In this document: positions 52,812 through 60,454 of the stretch, one piece after another
Position numbering within the stretch: the first letter of the stretch is position 1
Layout: each line of letters opens with the position of its first letter
Assembly: GCF_016741775.1 (NCBI RefSeq)
Contig: NZ_JAERRK010000015.1
Coordinates: 62,001-126,000 of the forward strand
DNA: 64,000 bases
Origin: Streptomyces actinomycinicus
Lineage (GTDB): Bacteria > Actinomycetota > Actinomycetes > Streptomycetales > Streptomycetaceae
Reading direction: 5' to 3'
The notes under the pieces: model-generated
Told to the model about the DNA's origin: nothing
Database searches by the model: none
The model's input: only the letters and a program-made list of their open reading frames with translations
Translations under genes and position numbers: made by a program

Positions 52812-54251
52812 TCAGTTCCCGGCGTCGCGGCTCAAGGTCGACTTGTACTGCTCCGGCACCACCTTGCCGTCCAGCGGCGGATAGCTGGGCTGCGCGTTCC
52901 GCTGGGGCCGGACACCGCTGTCGTCGCCGTGGCCGCGCGCCGGCCCCTGGCAGCCCTGGGCCACCGCGATGCCGAGCGCCACCAGCAGCGTCACCACCAC
53001 GAACACGAACAGCCGCTGCCGCAGCAGCCGCGGATTGGCCGGCCGCAGCCCGATCCCGTAGGGGCGCACCCCCGGCCGCCGGGAACCGCTGCGCGGAGCG
53101 GGCCGGCCGCCGCTGCCGGAGCGCGGGGCGCCGCCGCGGGGCACCGGCGTGGGACGCGCCGAGCCCGGCCGCGAGCCGGCACCCGTGCCGCGCGCACCGC
53201 TGCCGCCGCGCGAGGGCACCGCGCCCCGGGACGGCACATCGCCGCGCGGGGACACCCCGCCGCGCGAGGGCACACCGCCCCGGGACGGCGTGGTCCCTCG
53301 CGGTGGCGGCGTACCGGGCGAGGTACGCCGCTGGGTGCGCTGCTGCTCGGGATAGGTGTCGGTGAGCCGCCCGGTGGGCCGGTCCGCCTCGGCGGCACGC
53401 GGGGCCGGCGGCCGTACGCCGTCCAGGCCCTGCGCCTCCCGGGCGGCGATCTCCTTCAGCCGCAACGACAGCTGCAGGGTGCTGGGCCGGTCGTCGGGAT
53501 CCTTCGCCAGGCAGGCCCGCACCAGCGGCGCGAGTGCGTCCGGTACGCCGTACAGCTGCGGCTCCTCGTGCACCACCCGGTACAGCATCACCTCGGAACT
53601 GCCGTGTCCGAAGGGCGAGTCGCCGGTCGAGGCGTAGGCCAGGGTCGCGCCCAGCGAGAAGACGTCCGTGGCCGGGGTGACCGCCGCGCCGCGCACCTGC
53701 TCGGGGGCGAGGAAGCCGGGGGAGCCGACCGCGGTGCCGACATGGGTGAGCGTGGAGGCACCGGTGGACCAGGCGATGCCGAAGTCGATGATCCGCGGCC
53801 CCTTGGGGGACAGCAGGATGTTGGACGGCTTCAGGTCCCGGTGCACGACACCGGCCTCGTGCACGGCGACCAGTCCCTCGGACAGGGCCGCGCCGACCGC
53901 CGCCGCGTCCGCGGCACCGAGCGGGCCCTCGTCGGCGACCTTGTCGTGCAGGGACGGTCCGGGCACGTACTGGGTGGCGAACCAGGGCCGCTCGGCCTCC
54001 AGGTCGGCGGCGACCAGCCGGGCCGTGCACCCGCCGCGGATCCGCCGGGCCGCGGACACCTCGCGCGCGAACCGCGACCGGAACTCCTGGTCCTCCGCCA
54101 GATCGGGCCGGATCACCTTCAGCGCGACCCGTTGGCCCTTCTTGTCGGAGCCGAGATAGACCACGCCCATCCCGCCCGCGCCGAGCCGTCGGTGAAGCCT
54201 GAACGAGCCGACGACGCGCGGGTCCTCGCGCCTCAGGCGCATCATCGCCAT
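52812..54251 (-). CDS. Receptor-type Ser/Thr protein kinase (PASTA-less PknB-like)
   Basis: Protein of 479 residues. Kinase domain at residues 10-270: glycine loop LGAGGMGVVYLG, ATP lysine VALKVI, catalytic VVHRDLKPSNILL, metal-binding IIDFGIAWS and GSPGFLAPEQV. A 100-residue Pro/Arg/Gly/Ser linker with repeats such as PSRGGVSPRGDVPSRG follows, then one transmembrane helix (LFVFVVVTLLVALGIAVAQ) and a 45-residue extracellular tail without a known sensor domain. ATG at 54251 sits five bases after GGGGA; ATG 54257 is an alternative. Confidence 0.92.
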   Translation of the reverse strand: MAMMRLRREDPRVVGSFRLHRRLGAGGMGVVYLGSDKKGQRVALKVIRPDLAEDQEFRSRFAREVSAARRIRGGCTARLVAADLEAERPWFATQYVPGPSLHDKVADEGPLGAADAAAVGAALSEGLVAVHEAGVVHRDLKPSNILLSPKGPRIIDFGIAWSTGASTLTHVGTAVGSPGFLAPEQVRGAAVTPATDVFSLGATLAYASTGDSPFGHGSSEVMLYRVVHEEPQLYGVPDALAPLVRACLAKDPDDRPSTLQLSLRLKEIAAREAQGLDGVRPPAPRAAEADRPTGRLTDTYPEQQRTQRRTSPGTPPPRGTTPSRGGVPSRGGVSPRGDVPSRGAVPSRGGSGARGTGAGSRPGSARPTPVPRGGAPRSGSGGRPAPRSGSRRPGVRPYGIGLRPANPRLLRQRLFVFVVVTLLVALGIAVAQGCQGPARGHGDDSGVRPQRNAQPSYPPLDGKVVPEQYKSTLSRDAGN

Positions 54252-54860
54252 GTTCATCCCCGCTGCCCGGTCCCTGTGACGTGGCACAGCTTACGTTTCC
54301 ACGGCCGCCTGCGCGCAGAGGCCGCGCCCTCTCGGCCGGGCGGATTGTGTGGGCCGTTCAGGGGAGGTGAAACGCGGTCAGAAAGCCCTGCCGCACGGCA
54401 CCTTTGGGCCGCCGCGGCCATCAACCCGGTTCTGCGGGAGGGTGGTTGGGGCCGGCCGAGGCCGCCGGTCGCACCTCCGCGCGCCCGTCCCCGTGCGCCC
54501 GGGAGCCCCCCGTGGCCGACTCCGCGTACCGATCGGCCGTCCCTGGCCCACCCCCCGCGCACCCCTGCCCAAAGTGATCGAAGTCACTTCTTCCGACCTC
54601 CCGGATAGTTCGGACATGCCCGGACACAGTGGGTGACCCCTCCGGGAAGACCCCTAGACGTCCGCCCGCGTCTCCACCCAGGGGAGTACTCCGCAGGTCG
54701 TGGCTCATCCTCGGGGAGGCCCGGCAATCGGTACGAGGGCATGACGCCCGTTGTGCGCCGCGCGCCTAGATTTGAGGTCAAGCGGCGGGTGCAGCACTCG
54801 TCCCCCGAGGTCAGGCACCCGTCGCTGCAGAGGACAACCGAAACGGTCAGGAGAGGGACC
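54252..54860. promoter_or_regulatory. Divergent intergenic region with a Crp-type site
   Basis: About 610 bases between the kinase gene and a small membrane protein gene contain no convincing gene. GTGATCGAAGTCAC at 54574-54587 matches the streptomycete Crp consensus GTG-N6-GNCAC exactly and is symmetrical, extending to AAGTGA/TCACTT. TAGATT at 54767-54772 is a candidate -10 for the plus-strand gene, giving a leader of about 80 bases. Confidence 0.5.
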
Positions 54861-55037
54861 ATGGCCCACACGGCACCGCGACGCACCGCGTTCGCCCCCC
54901 GCCGGACGGGCCGTCGCCACCCCTTGGTGGCGACGCTCATGGCACTTCCCCTGGCGGCCCTGCTCCTGCTCGTCTTCGACGGCTGGGAGACGGTGGCCAC
55001 ACAGGCGTCGTCCGTGGGTGCGATGCTGGGGCGCTGA
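54861..55037 (+). CDS. 58-residue single-helix membrane protein
   Basis: Small protein with a basic N-terminus (TAPRRTAFAPRRTGRRH), one hydrophobic segment (VATLMALPLAALLLLVF) and a short polar tail (VATQASSVGAMLGR). GGAGAGGG stands three bases before the ATG. Followed by a strong terminator, so it is a separate transcription unit. No family recognised; the coding call rests on the good Shine-Dalgarno, the helix and the terminator. Confidence 0.7.
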   Translation: MAHTAPRRTAFAPRRTGRRHPLVATLMALPLAALLLLVFDGWETVATQASSVGAMLGR

Positions 55038-55125
55038 GCGGCGACCCCAGGCCCGGAAGAGCGGTCCGGGCGGGGACATCGATCCATGAAACCCCGTGGG
55101 GACGGGGGTACGGCGGACGGCACAC

Positions 55126-55157
55126 ATGCCGGCGCAGCTGGGGAGCTGCGCCGGCAT
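55126..55157 (+). terminator. Strong terminator after the 58-residue membrane protein gene
   Basis: A perfect 14-bp stem (ATGCCGGCGCAGCT with its complement) encloses GGGG and is followed within eight bases by TTTT, which makes it one of the clearest terminators in the window. Confidence 0.9.
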
Positions 55158-55209
55158 AGCCGTTTTCCGGGCGCGGCGGCCAGAGGCGCGACGCCGAGAA
55201 CACCGCAAG

Positions 55210-55421
55210 TCGTCGCCGTGCCGACCGGGGTTCGGCGCCGGGATGCCGGCGGTCGTTGCCGTGCCGGGCGTGGGCGACGCCGAGACGCCGACCGGTGTGG
55301 TGCCGGGATGCCGGCAGTCGTTGCCGTGCCGGGCGTGGGCGACGCCGGACGCCGACCGGTGTGGTGCCGGGGCGCCGGCGGTCGTCGCCGTGCCGACCGG
55401 GGTGCGGTGCCGGGACGCCGG
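55210..55421. repeat. ~65-bp tandem repeat with truncated flanking units
   Basis: Two nearly identical units (55252-55316 and 55317-55380; GTCGTTGCCGTGCCGGGCGT start) are flanked by two shorter units of about 42 bases (55210-55251 and 55381-55421; GTCGTCGCCGTGCCGACCGG start). It is the main content of the 472-base gap before the APH-fold gene. Confidence 0.85.
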
Positions 55422-55509
55422 CCGCCGTTGTCCGGCCGGCCGCCCGCCTCGCGGGCGCCCCGCCCCCGATACCCTCAGGGCCGGACAGCCGAACCAGCCC
55501 GAGGCCCCC

Positions 55510-56499
55510 TTGACCGCAGACACCGACGCACACGAAGCGGCACACACCGCGACCCCCCTCGTCACCACGCTGAAGGCGCTGGCCACAGGCACCGCCCACC
55601 CCCGGACCCCTGGCGCCGCCCGCACCCCCTGCGGCTGCGGCACCACCCTCCTCGCCGACCGCCCCGACGCCACCGTCCTCCGGCACGCCGGCACCGTCGT
55701 CAAGGCGCACGCCCCCGGCACCGACCGCTCCGCGCTCACCGGCCGCCTCACCGTGGCCGCCCGCCTCCCGGACGTGTTCCTCCCCCCGCTGGCCACCACC
55801 GCGGTCCCGCTCGGCGACCGCCTGGCGACCTCCTGGCCGTACGGCGCCCCGGTGGACCCGGAGGACCCGGACGCGGCTCCCTGGGAAGCGGCCGCGGCCC
55901 TCCTCGCCCGGCTGCACCGCACGCCCGCGCCCCCCGGCCTCCCGCCGATGCGGGGTCCCGCCAAGGCCGCCCGCGCCGTCGCCCTGCTCCGGGCGGCCCG
56001 GACCACGCCCGCCCCGGCCGCCCGCGCCGTCCTGGCCGCCTGGGCGGCGCTGCCCGCCTGGGCCCGGGCCGAGGCCCCCATGCCGGAACCAGGGGCCCTG
56101 TGCCACGGTGACCTGCACCTCGGCCAGCTCGTCCGGCATCCCGCACCGGACGGGCCGTGGAGGCTGATCGACGTGGACGACCTCGGGACCGGCGCCCCGG
56201 CCTGGGACCTGGCCCGTCCCGCCGCCTGGTACGCCTGCGGACTCCTCCCGCCCGACGAGTGGACCCGCTTCCTGACCGCCTACCGGCGCCACGGCGGCCC
56301 GGCCGTACCCGCCGACGGCGATCCCTGGGCCGCCCTGGACGTCCCGGCCCGCGCCCTCACCGTGCAGACGGCCGCGCGCGTGCTCACCAAGGCACTCGCG
56401 GCGGACCGGCCGCTGGACGAGGTGGAGCAGGCCATGGTCGACGCCTGCGCGCGGATGCCGTCCGTCCCCCCTGGTCCGGCGCCCGGTTCCCCGGACTAG
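55510..56499 (+). CDS. Aminoglycoside-phosphotransferase-fold (APH family) kinase-like protein
   Basis: Protein of 329 residues. The catalytic loop is LCHGDLHLGQLV and the metal-binding site is LIDVDDLGTGAPAWDLA, standard for APH/choline-kinase-like phosphotransferases; the N-terminal lobe has VVKAHAP as the ATP lysine region. A short CGCG cluster (RTPCGCGTTLL) is present near residue 40. The TTG at 55510 is taken as start because GAGG lies five bases upstream and the region before it is repeat DNA. Substrate unknown. Confidence 0.82.
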   Translation: MTADTDAHEAAHTATPLVTTLKALATGTAHPRTPGAARTPCGCGTTLLADRPDATVLRHAGTVVKAHAPGTDRSALTGRLTVAARLPDVFLPPLATTAVPLGDRLATSWPYGAPVDPEDPDAAPWEAAAALLARLHRTPAPPGLPPMRGPAKAARAVALLRAARTTPAPAARAVLAAWAALPAWARAEAPMPEPGALCHGDLHLGQLVRHPAPDGPWRLIDVDDLGTGAPAWDLARPAAWYACGLLPPDEWTRFLTAYRRHGGPAVPADGDPWAALDVPARALTVQTAARVLTKALAADRPLDEVEQAMVDACARMPSVPPGPAPGSPD

Positions 56500-56580
56500 G
56501 CTGCAACCGCCCGGGGCCGAACGGAGTCTGTCCTGGGGAAGCACGAAGCAGGACCGACCGGCGAGGAGTTGAGCCGAACC

Positions 56581-56877
56581 ATGCAGTGTCCGAAGTGCCA
56601 TGCGCCGATGCACACCTACAACCGCAACGGCGTCCAGATCGAGCAGTGCAGCGGCTGTCGCGGCATCTTCCTCGACTACGGCGAGCTGGAGGCGCTGACC
56701 CGCCTGGAGTCCCAGTGGTCCCAGCCGGCCCCGCCGCCCCCGGCCGCCCCGCAGGCGTACCCGGCGGCCCCGGCCGCACCCGCCTGGGGTGCCCCGCACG
56801 GTGGTCACCACGGCGGCCACGGTCACCACGGACACCACCGCCACAAGAGCTTCGGCCACATGCTGTTCTCCAGCTGA
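56581..56877 (+). CDS. TFIIB-type zinc-ribbon protein with His-rich tail
   Basis: Protein of 98 residues. Zinc ribbon MQCPKCHAPMHTYNRNG ... IEQCSGCRGIFLDYGELE (two CxxC pairs), a Pro/Ala linker, and a C-terminal histidine cluster (HHGGHGHHGHHRH) that could bind metals. GAGGAG is 12 bases before the ATG; a TTG at 56569 would sit directly after it and is an alternative. Function not established for the family. A long hairpin follows. Confidence 0.88.
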   Translation: MQCPKCHAPMHTYNRNGVQIEQCSGCRGIFLDYGELEALTRLESQWSQPAPPPPAAPQAYPAAPAAPAWGAPHGGHHGGHGHHGHHRHKSFGHMLFSS

Positions 56878-56885
56878 GCCGACGA

Positions 56886-56924
56886 AAGGAGCCCCCGGCC
56901 GTACGAGACGGCCGGGGGCTCCTT
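56886..56924. terminator. Strong terminator between the zinc-ribbon gene and the tRNA cluster
   Basis: A perfect 17-bp stem (56886-56902 with 56908-56924) with loop ACGAG. It stands nine bases after the zinc-ribbon gene stop and seven bases beyond the last tRNA of the minus-strand cluster, so it probably ends transcription from both sides. Confidence 0.9.
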
Positions 56925-56930
56925 GCTGTG

Positions 56931-57002
56931 TGGACGATACTGGGATTGAACCAGTGACCTCTTCCGTGTCAGGGAAGCGCTCTCCCGCTGAGCTAATCGT
57001 CC
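56931..57002 (-). tRNA. tRNA-Val(GAC)
   Basis: 72 bases folding as a cloverleaf on the minus strand: acceptor GGACGAT/ATCGTCC, D arm GCTC/GAGC, anticodon arm CTTCC-CTGACAC-GGAAG with anticodon GAC, T arm ACTGG-TTCAATC-CCAGT, discriminator A. CCA is not encoded. Third valine copy of the cluster, identical to the one at 57140-57211. Confidence 0.96.
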
Positions 57003-57031
57003 GCGGACCGTGACGCGTACGTCACAGGCAG

Positions 57032-57103
57032 TGCGCGATACTGGGATTGAACCAGTGACCTCTTCCGTGTCAGGGAAGCGCTCTCCCGCTGAGCTAATCG
57101 CGC
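57032..57103 (-). tRNA. tRNA-Val(GAC), variant acceptor stem
   Basis: Same body and anticodon (GAC) as its two neighbours, but the acceptor stem is GCGCGAT/ATCGCGC instead of GGACGAT/ATCGTCC. Both strands of the stem changed together, so pairing is kept. CCA is not encoded. Confidence 0.96.
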
Positions 57104-57139
57104 GGGATCGGATCTCGTCGTACGAGCCGACGGATCCAG

Positions 57140-57211
57140 TGGACGATACTGGGATTGAACCAGTGACCTCTTCCGTGTCAGGGAAGCGCTCTCCCGCTGA
57201 GCTAATCGTCC
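57140..57211 (-). tRNA. tRNA-Val(GAC)
   Basis: 72-base cloverleaf identical to the copy at 56931-57002; anticodon GAC in CTTCC-CTGACAC-GGAAG. Only four bases separate its 5' end from the tRNA-Cys 3' end, so the two must be processed from one precursor. Confidence 0.96.
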
Positions 57212-57215
57212 TTGG

Positions 57216-57286
57216 AGGTGGAGACGGGATTTGAACCCGTGTAGACGGCTTTGCAGGCCGTTGCCTCGCCTCTCGGCCACTCCACC
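57216..57286 (-). tRNA. tRNA-Cys(GCA)
   Basis: 71-base cloverleaf: acceptor GGTGGAG/CTCCACC, discriminator U (expected for Cys), anticodon arm CGGCC-TGCAAAG-like with anticodon GCA, T arm ACGGG-TTCAAAT-CCCGT. A CCA is encoded directly after the discriminator (57215-57213), unlike the valine and glycine tRNAs here. Confidence 0.96.
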
Positions 57287-57324
57287 AGGAGTGTAGGGGA
57301 TCGGGAAGACCCCTTCTTCCTTCG

Positions 57325-57397
57325 AGCGGACGACGAGGCTCGAACTCGCGACCTCAACCTTGGCAAGGTTGCGCTCTACCAACTGAGCTACGTCCGC
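57325..57397 (-). tRNA. tRNA-Gly(GCC)
   Basis: 73-base cloverleaf: acceptor GCGGACG/CGTCCGC, anticodon arm CAACC-TTGCCAA-GGTTG with anticodon GCC, T arm GCGAG-TTCGAGC-CTCGT, discriminator U. First gene of the minus-strand order Gly-Cys-Val-Val-Val. Such clusters are frequent attachment sites for integrating elements, but none is present here. Confidence 0.96.
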
Positions 57398-57562
57398 TTG
57401 TCGTTTCGGTCCGCTTCCGCGTCCCGGCGACGTGTTGAACTCTAGCGGATTCCCGGGCCAGTACAAAAACGCGTTTGCGCAGCGTGCTGCGGTGGACCTG
57501 GCGGGCCCGCTGGTCGGGGCCCCCTCCGGGACATCCCCGGGCCACCCACCGGACACCCGACC

Positions 57563-57568
57563 TAGACT
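57563..57568 (+). promoter_or_regulatory. Leaderless -10 element of the pabB-like gene
   Basis: TAGACT is followed by seven bases and then GTG at 57576, with no Shine-Dalgarno; this decides the start of the chorismate-binding enzyme. Confidence 0.5.
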
Positions 57569-57575
57569 CGACCAC

Positions 57576-58619
57576 GTGCTCCACCACCCTCCTCTCGCCC
57601 GCTTCGGCGACCGCGTCGCCACCGGCCTCCTCGACGTCACGAGCGATCCGGCCGCCCTGGACTCCACCGGCTTCTGGGCCGTGTGCGCGGACTTCGAGGG
57701 GCGCCTGACCTGCGCCCGCTTCGCGGACGTACGCGAGGAACCCGTGCCCGCACCGGTGCCCGGCCGCTGGCAGGGGCCGGCGGTGGGGGACTGGACCTCC
57801 TCCCTGGACCACGCCGCGTACACGGCGGCCGTCCGCCGGATCCGCGAGCACATAGCGGCCGGCGAGGTGTACCAGGCCAATCTCTGCCGGGTGCTCAGCG
57901 CCCCCGTCGCCCCCGGCGCCGACGTGGACGCCCTGACGGCCCTGCTGGCCCGCGGCAACCCGGCGCCGTACGCGGGAACGATCCGCCTGCCCGGGCACGG
58001 GGTGGAGATCGCCACCGCCTCGCCCGAGCTGTTCCTGCGCCGGCACGGCCGCACGGTCGAGTCCGGACCCATCAAGGGCACCGGACGCACCGAGGCGGAC
58101 CTCCTGGACAAGGACTACGCCGAGAACGTGATGATCGTGGACCTGGTCCGCAACGACATCGGGCGTGTCTGCGCCACCGGCAGCGTGACCGTCCCCGATC
58201 TGTGCGCCGTGGAGAAGCACCCGGGGCTCGTCCACCTCGTCTCCACCGTGCGCGGCGAACTGACCGAGGGCGCCGGCTGGCCGGAACTGCTGGACGCGGC
58301 CTTCCCGCCCGGCTCCGTGACCGGCGCCCCCAAGTCGAGCGCGCTCAGGATCATCGAGGCGCTGGAGACGGCACCGCGCGGTCCGTACTGCGGCGGCATC
58401 GGCTGGGTGGACGCCGACCGCGGCACCGGCGAGCTGGCCGTGGGCATCCGCACCTTCTGGATCGACCGCGCCGACGGCGCCCTGCGCTTCGGTACCGGCG
58501 CCGGCATCACCTGGGGGTCCGACCCGGAGGGGGAGTGGCGGGAGACCGAACTGAAGGCGTCCCGGCTGCTCGCGGTAGCGTCGGGAGCGTACGAGGACAC
58601 CGAAGGGGCGCTCACATGA
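57576..58619 (+). CDS. pabB: Aminodeoxychorismate synthase component I-like, chorismate-binding
   Basis: Protein of 347 residues made almost only of the chorismate-binding domain: HIAAGEVYQANLCRVLSA, ATASPELFLRR, the PIKGTGRTEAD motif whose lysine marks aminodeoxychorismate rather than anthranilate synthases, and GSVTGAPKSSALRIIEALE. It would use glutamine-derived ammonia to aminate chorismate in folate synthesis. It lacks the N-terminal part of full-length PabB (about 450 residues). Coupled by ATGA to a PabC-like lyase. No glutamine amidotransferase (pabA) is adjacent. Confidence 0.87.
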   Translation: MLHHPPLARFGDRVATGLLDVTSDPAALDSTGFWAVCADFEGRLTCARFADVREEPVPAPVPGRWQGPAVGDWTSSLDHAAYTAAVRRIREHIAAGEVYQANLCRVLSAPVAPGADVDALTALLARGNPAPYAGTIRLPGHGVEIATASPELFLRRHGRTVESGPIKGTGRTEADLLDKDYAENVMIVDLVRNDIGRVCATGSVTVPDLCAVEKHPGLVHLVSTVRGELTEGAGWPELLDAAFPPGSVTGAPKSSALRIIEALETAPRGPYCGGIGWVDADRGTGELAVGIRTFWIDRADGALRFGTGAGITWGSDPEGEWRETELKASRLLAVASGAYEDTEGALT

Positions 58620-59437
58620 GGATCTGGCTGGACGGCGGGCTGCGGGACCTGGACTCCGCCCGGGTCTCCGTCTTCGACCACGGGCTGACGGTCGGCGACG
58701 GCATCTTCGAGACCGTCAAGGCGGTGGACGGCACGCCGTTCGCACTCACCCGGCACCTCGACCGGCTGACCCGCTCGGCCCGCGGCCTCGGCCTGCCCGA
58801 ACCCGACCACGACGAGGTGCGCCGGGCCTGTGCGGCCGTGCTCGAGGCCAATCCGATGCCGCTCGGCCGGCTGCGGATCACCTACACGGGCGGCCACGGA
58901 CCGCTCGGTTCCGACCGCGGCGAGCACGGCCCGACGCTCGTCGTCGCCCTCGGCTCGACCACCCGCCGCCCCGACTCCACCGCGGTGATCACCGTCCCGT
59001 GGACCCGCAACGAACGCGGCGCCCTCACCGGCCTGAAGACCACCTCGTACGCCGAGAACGTCGTCGCCCTGGCCCGCGCCCATCAACACGGCGCCTCCGA
59101 GGCGCTGTTCGGCAACACGGTCGGACAGCTCTGTGAAGGCACCGGGTCGAACGTCTTCGTCGTCCTGGACGGCGAGATCCACACCCCGCCGGTCACCTCC
59201 GGCTGTCTGCCCGGCATCACCCGCGCCCTGGTCGTCGAGTGGACCGGCGCCAAGGAGACCGACCTGCCCCTGGACGTCCTCCGGCGCGCCGACGAGGTCT
59301 TCCTGACGTCGACCCTGCGCGACGTCCAGGCCGTGCACCGGATCGACGACCGCGAACCGGCCGGCACGCCGGGCCCGGTGACCGCCAAGGCCATGCGGAT
59401 CTTCGACGAGCGCGCCGGGCAGGACCTGGACCCCTGA
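58616..59437 (+). CDS. pabC: Aminodeoxychorismate lyase-like class IV PLP enzyme
   Basis: Protein of 273 residues of the fold-type IV family (PabC, branched-chain and D-amino acid aminotransferases). Motifs: VSVFDHGLTVGDGIFETVKA, PLP-lysine region GLKTTSYAENVVALARA, EALFGNTVGQLCEGTGSNVF and PPVTSGCLPGITRALV. Coupling with pabB (ATG overlapping its TGA) favours 4-amino-4-deoxychorismate lyase, the last step to p-aminobenzoate. The stop codon adjoins a tandem array. Confidence 0.87.
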   Translation: MRIWLDGGLRDLDSARVSVFDHGLTVGDGIFETVKAVDGTPFALTRHLDRLTRSARGLGLPEPDHDEVRRACAAVLEANPMPLGRLRITYTGGHGPLGSDRGEHGPTLVVALGSTTRRPDSTAVITVPWTRNERGALTGLKTTSYAENVVALARAHQHGASEALFGNTVGQLCEGTGSNVFVVLDGEIHTPPVTSGCLPGITRALVVEWTGAKETDLPLDVLRRADEVFLTSTLRDVQAVHRIDDREPAGTPGPVTAKAMRIFDERAGQDLDP

Positions 59438-59438
59438 G

Positions 59439-59577
59439 CCCGGAGAACGGCCTGTCGGGCTCGGACCGGAGAACGGCGTGTCGGGGTCGGACCGGAGAAC
59501 GGCCTGACGGGCCCCGGAACCGGAAGACCTGCTGAGGAGCCTGGAAAACGGCCTGACGAGCCTGGAAAACGGGCTGA
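59439..59577. repeat. ~22-26-bp tandem repeat after the pabC-like gene
   Basis: Six units with the core CCGGAGAACGGCCTGTCGGG, diverging to TGGAAAACGGCCTGACGAGCC in the last copies. The array begins right after the stop codon and occupies most of the 171-base gap to the next gene. Confidence 0.85.
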
Positions 59578-59608
59578 CGTGAGGGGCCGTGGCGGGTAGA
59601 ACACCTGA

Positions 59609-60433
59609 GTGACCACGACCCTGCGGCCGGCCGAGCCGCTCCAGCGGAACGCCGACGGGACCCGCTCCCGCCGCTACACGGTGTGCGTGAACAGCCGTCC
59701 CGTCGGCGAGATCCACCTCGGCACCGCGCCGGCCTTCGGCGACACGGTGGCCCGCATCCACGACCTGAGGATCGCCGAGCCGGACCGGCGCCGCGGCCGG
59801 GGTACCGTGGCAGCGCTCGCCGCCGAGGAGGTGGCCCGCGGATGGGGCTGCACCGAGATCGGGATCGTGCTCCCCGCCACCGCGGATGCCGGGCTGCGCC
59901 TGTTCGCCGCCCTCGGCTACACCGAGCGCAACCGCGGCATGGACAAACACCTCGGCACCACCGCGCCCGAACTGCCGCCGGGCAGTCACGCGCGGCCCAT
60001 GACCGCGGCCGAGTTCGACACCTGGCTGGAGCACGAGAGCGAGCGGTACGCGCGCACGTGGACCGCGCTCGGCATCCCCGAGGCCGCGGCCCGCGCCAAG
60101 GCCCGCGACGACCACGCGCGCCTGCTGCCGGACGGGCTCACGACCGACGGGATGCTCTTCAGCGTCCTGGAGCACGACGGCAGCCGGGTGGGCACCCTGT
60201 GGGTGGCCCTCGAGGAGTCCCGGGCCTACGTCTTCGACGTCGCGGCGGACGAGGCGCACCGCGGCCGGGGACACGGCCGTGCGCTCATGCTGCTGGCGGA
60301 GCGCCAGGCGATCGAGGCCGGCCGGCCGGTCCTCGGCCTCAACGTGTTCGCGGGCAACACCCCGGCCGAGCGGCTCTACGCGTCACTCGGGTACGAGACC
60401 GTGAGCCGCACCCTGACGAAGCCCCTGCTCTAG
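59609..60433 (+). CDS. Double-domain GNAT acetyltransferase
   Basis: Protein of 274 residues with two GNAT halves. The first (residues 20-110) has RIAEPDRRRGRGTVAALAAE; the second (130-272) has FDVAADEAHRGRGHGRALM and LNVFAGNTPAERLYASLGYE. The first acetyl-CoA loop is less canonical, so that half may be structural, as in mycothiol synthase-type tandem GNATs. GTG start; TAGAAC six bases upstream and no Shine-Dalgarno suggest leaderless translation. Confidence 0.87.
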   Translation: MTTTLRPAEPLQRNADGTRSRRYTVCVNSRPVGEIHLGTAPAFGDTVARIHDLRIAEPDRRRGRGTVAALAAEEVARGWGCTEIGIVLPATADAGLRLFAALGYTERNRGMDKHLGTTAPELPPGSHARPMTAAEFDTWLEHESERYARTWTALGIPEAAARAKARDDHARLLPDGLTTDGMLFSVLEHDGSRVGTLWVALEESRAYVFDVAADEAHRGRGHGRALMLLAERQAIEAGRPVLGLNVFAGNTPAERLYASLGYETVSRTLTKPLL

Positions 60434-60454
60434 AGCGCGGGCCGCTCAGGCAGC

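Noticed and set aside
55210..55421. Tandem units as a CRISPR array
   Set aside because: Units are contiguous, with no unique spacers, and no cas genes are in the window.
56931..57397. tRNA cluster as an att site of an integrated element
   Set aside because: No integrase, no partial tRNA copy flanking, and the neighbours are core genes.
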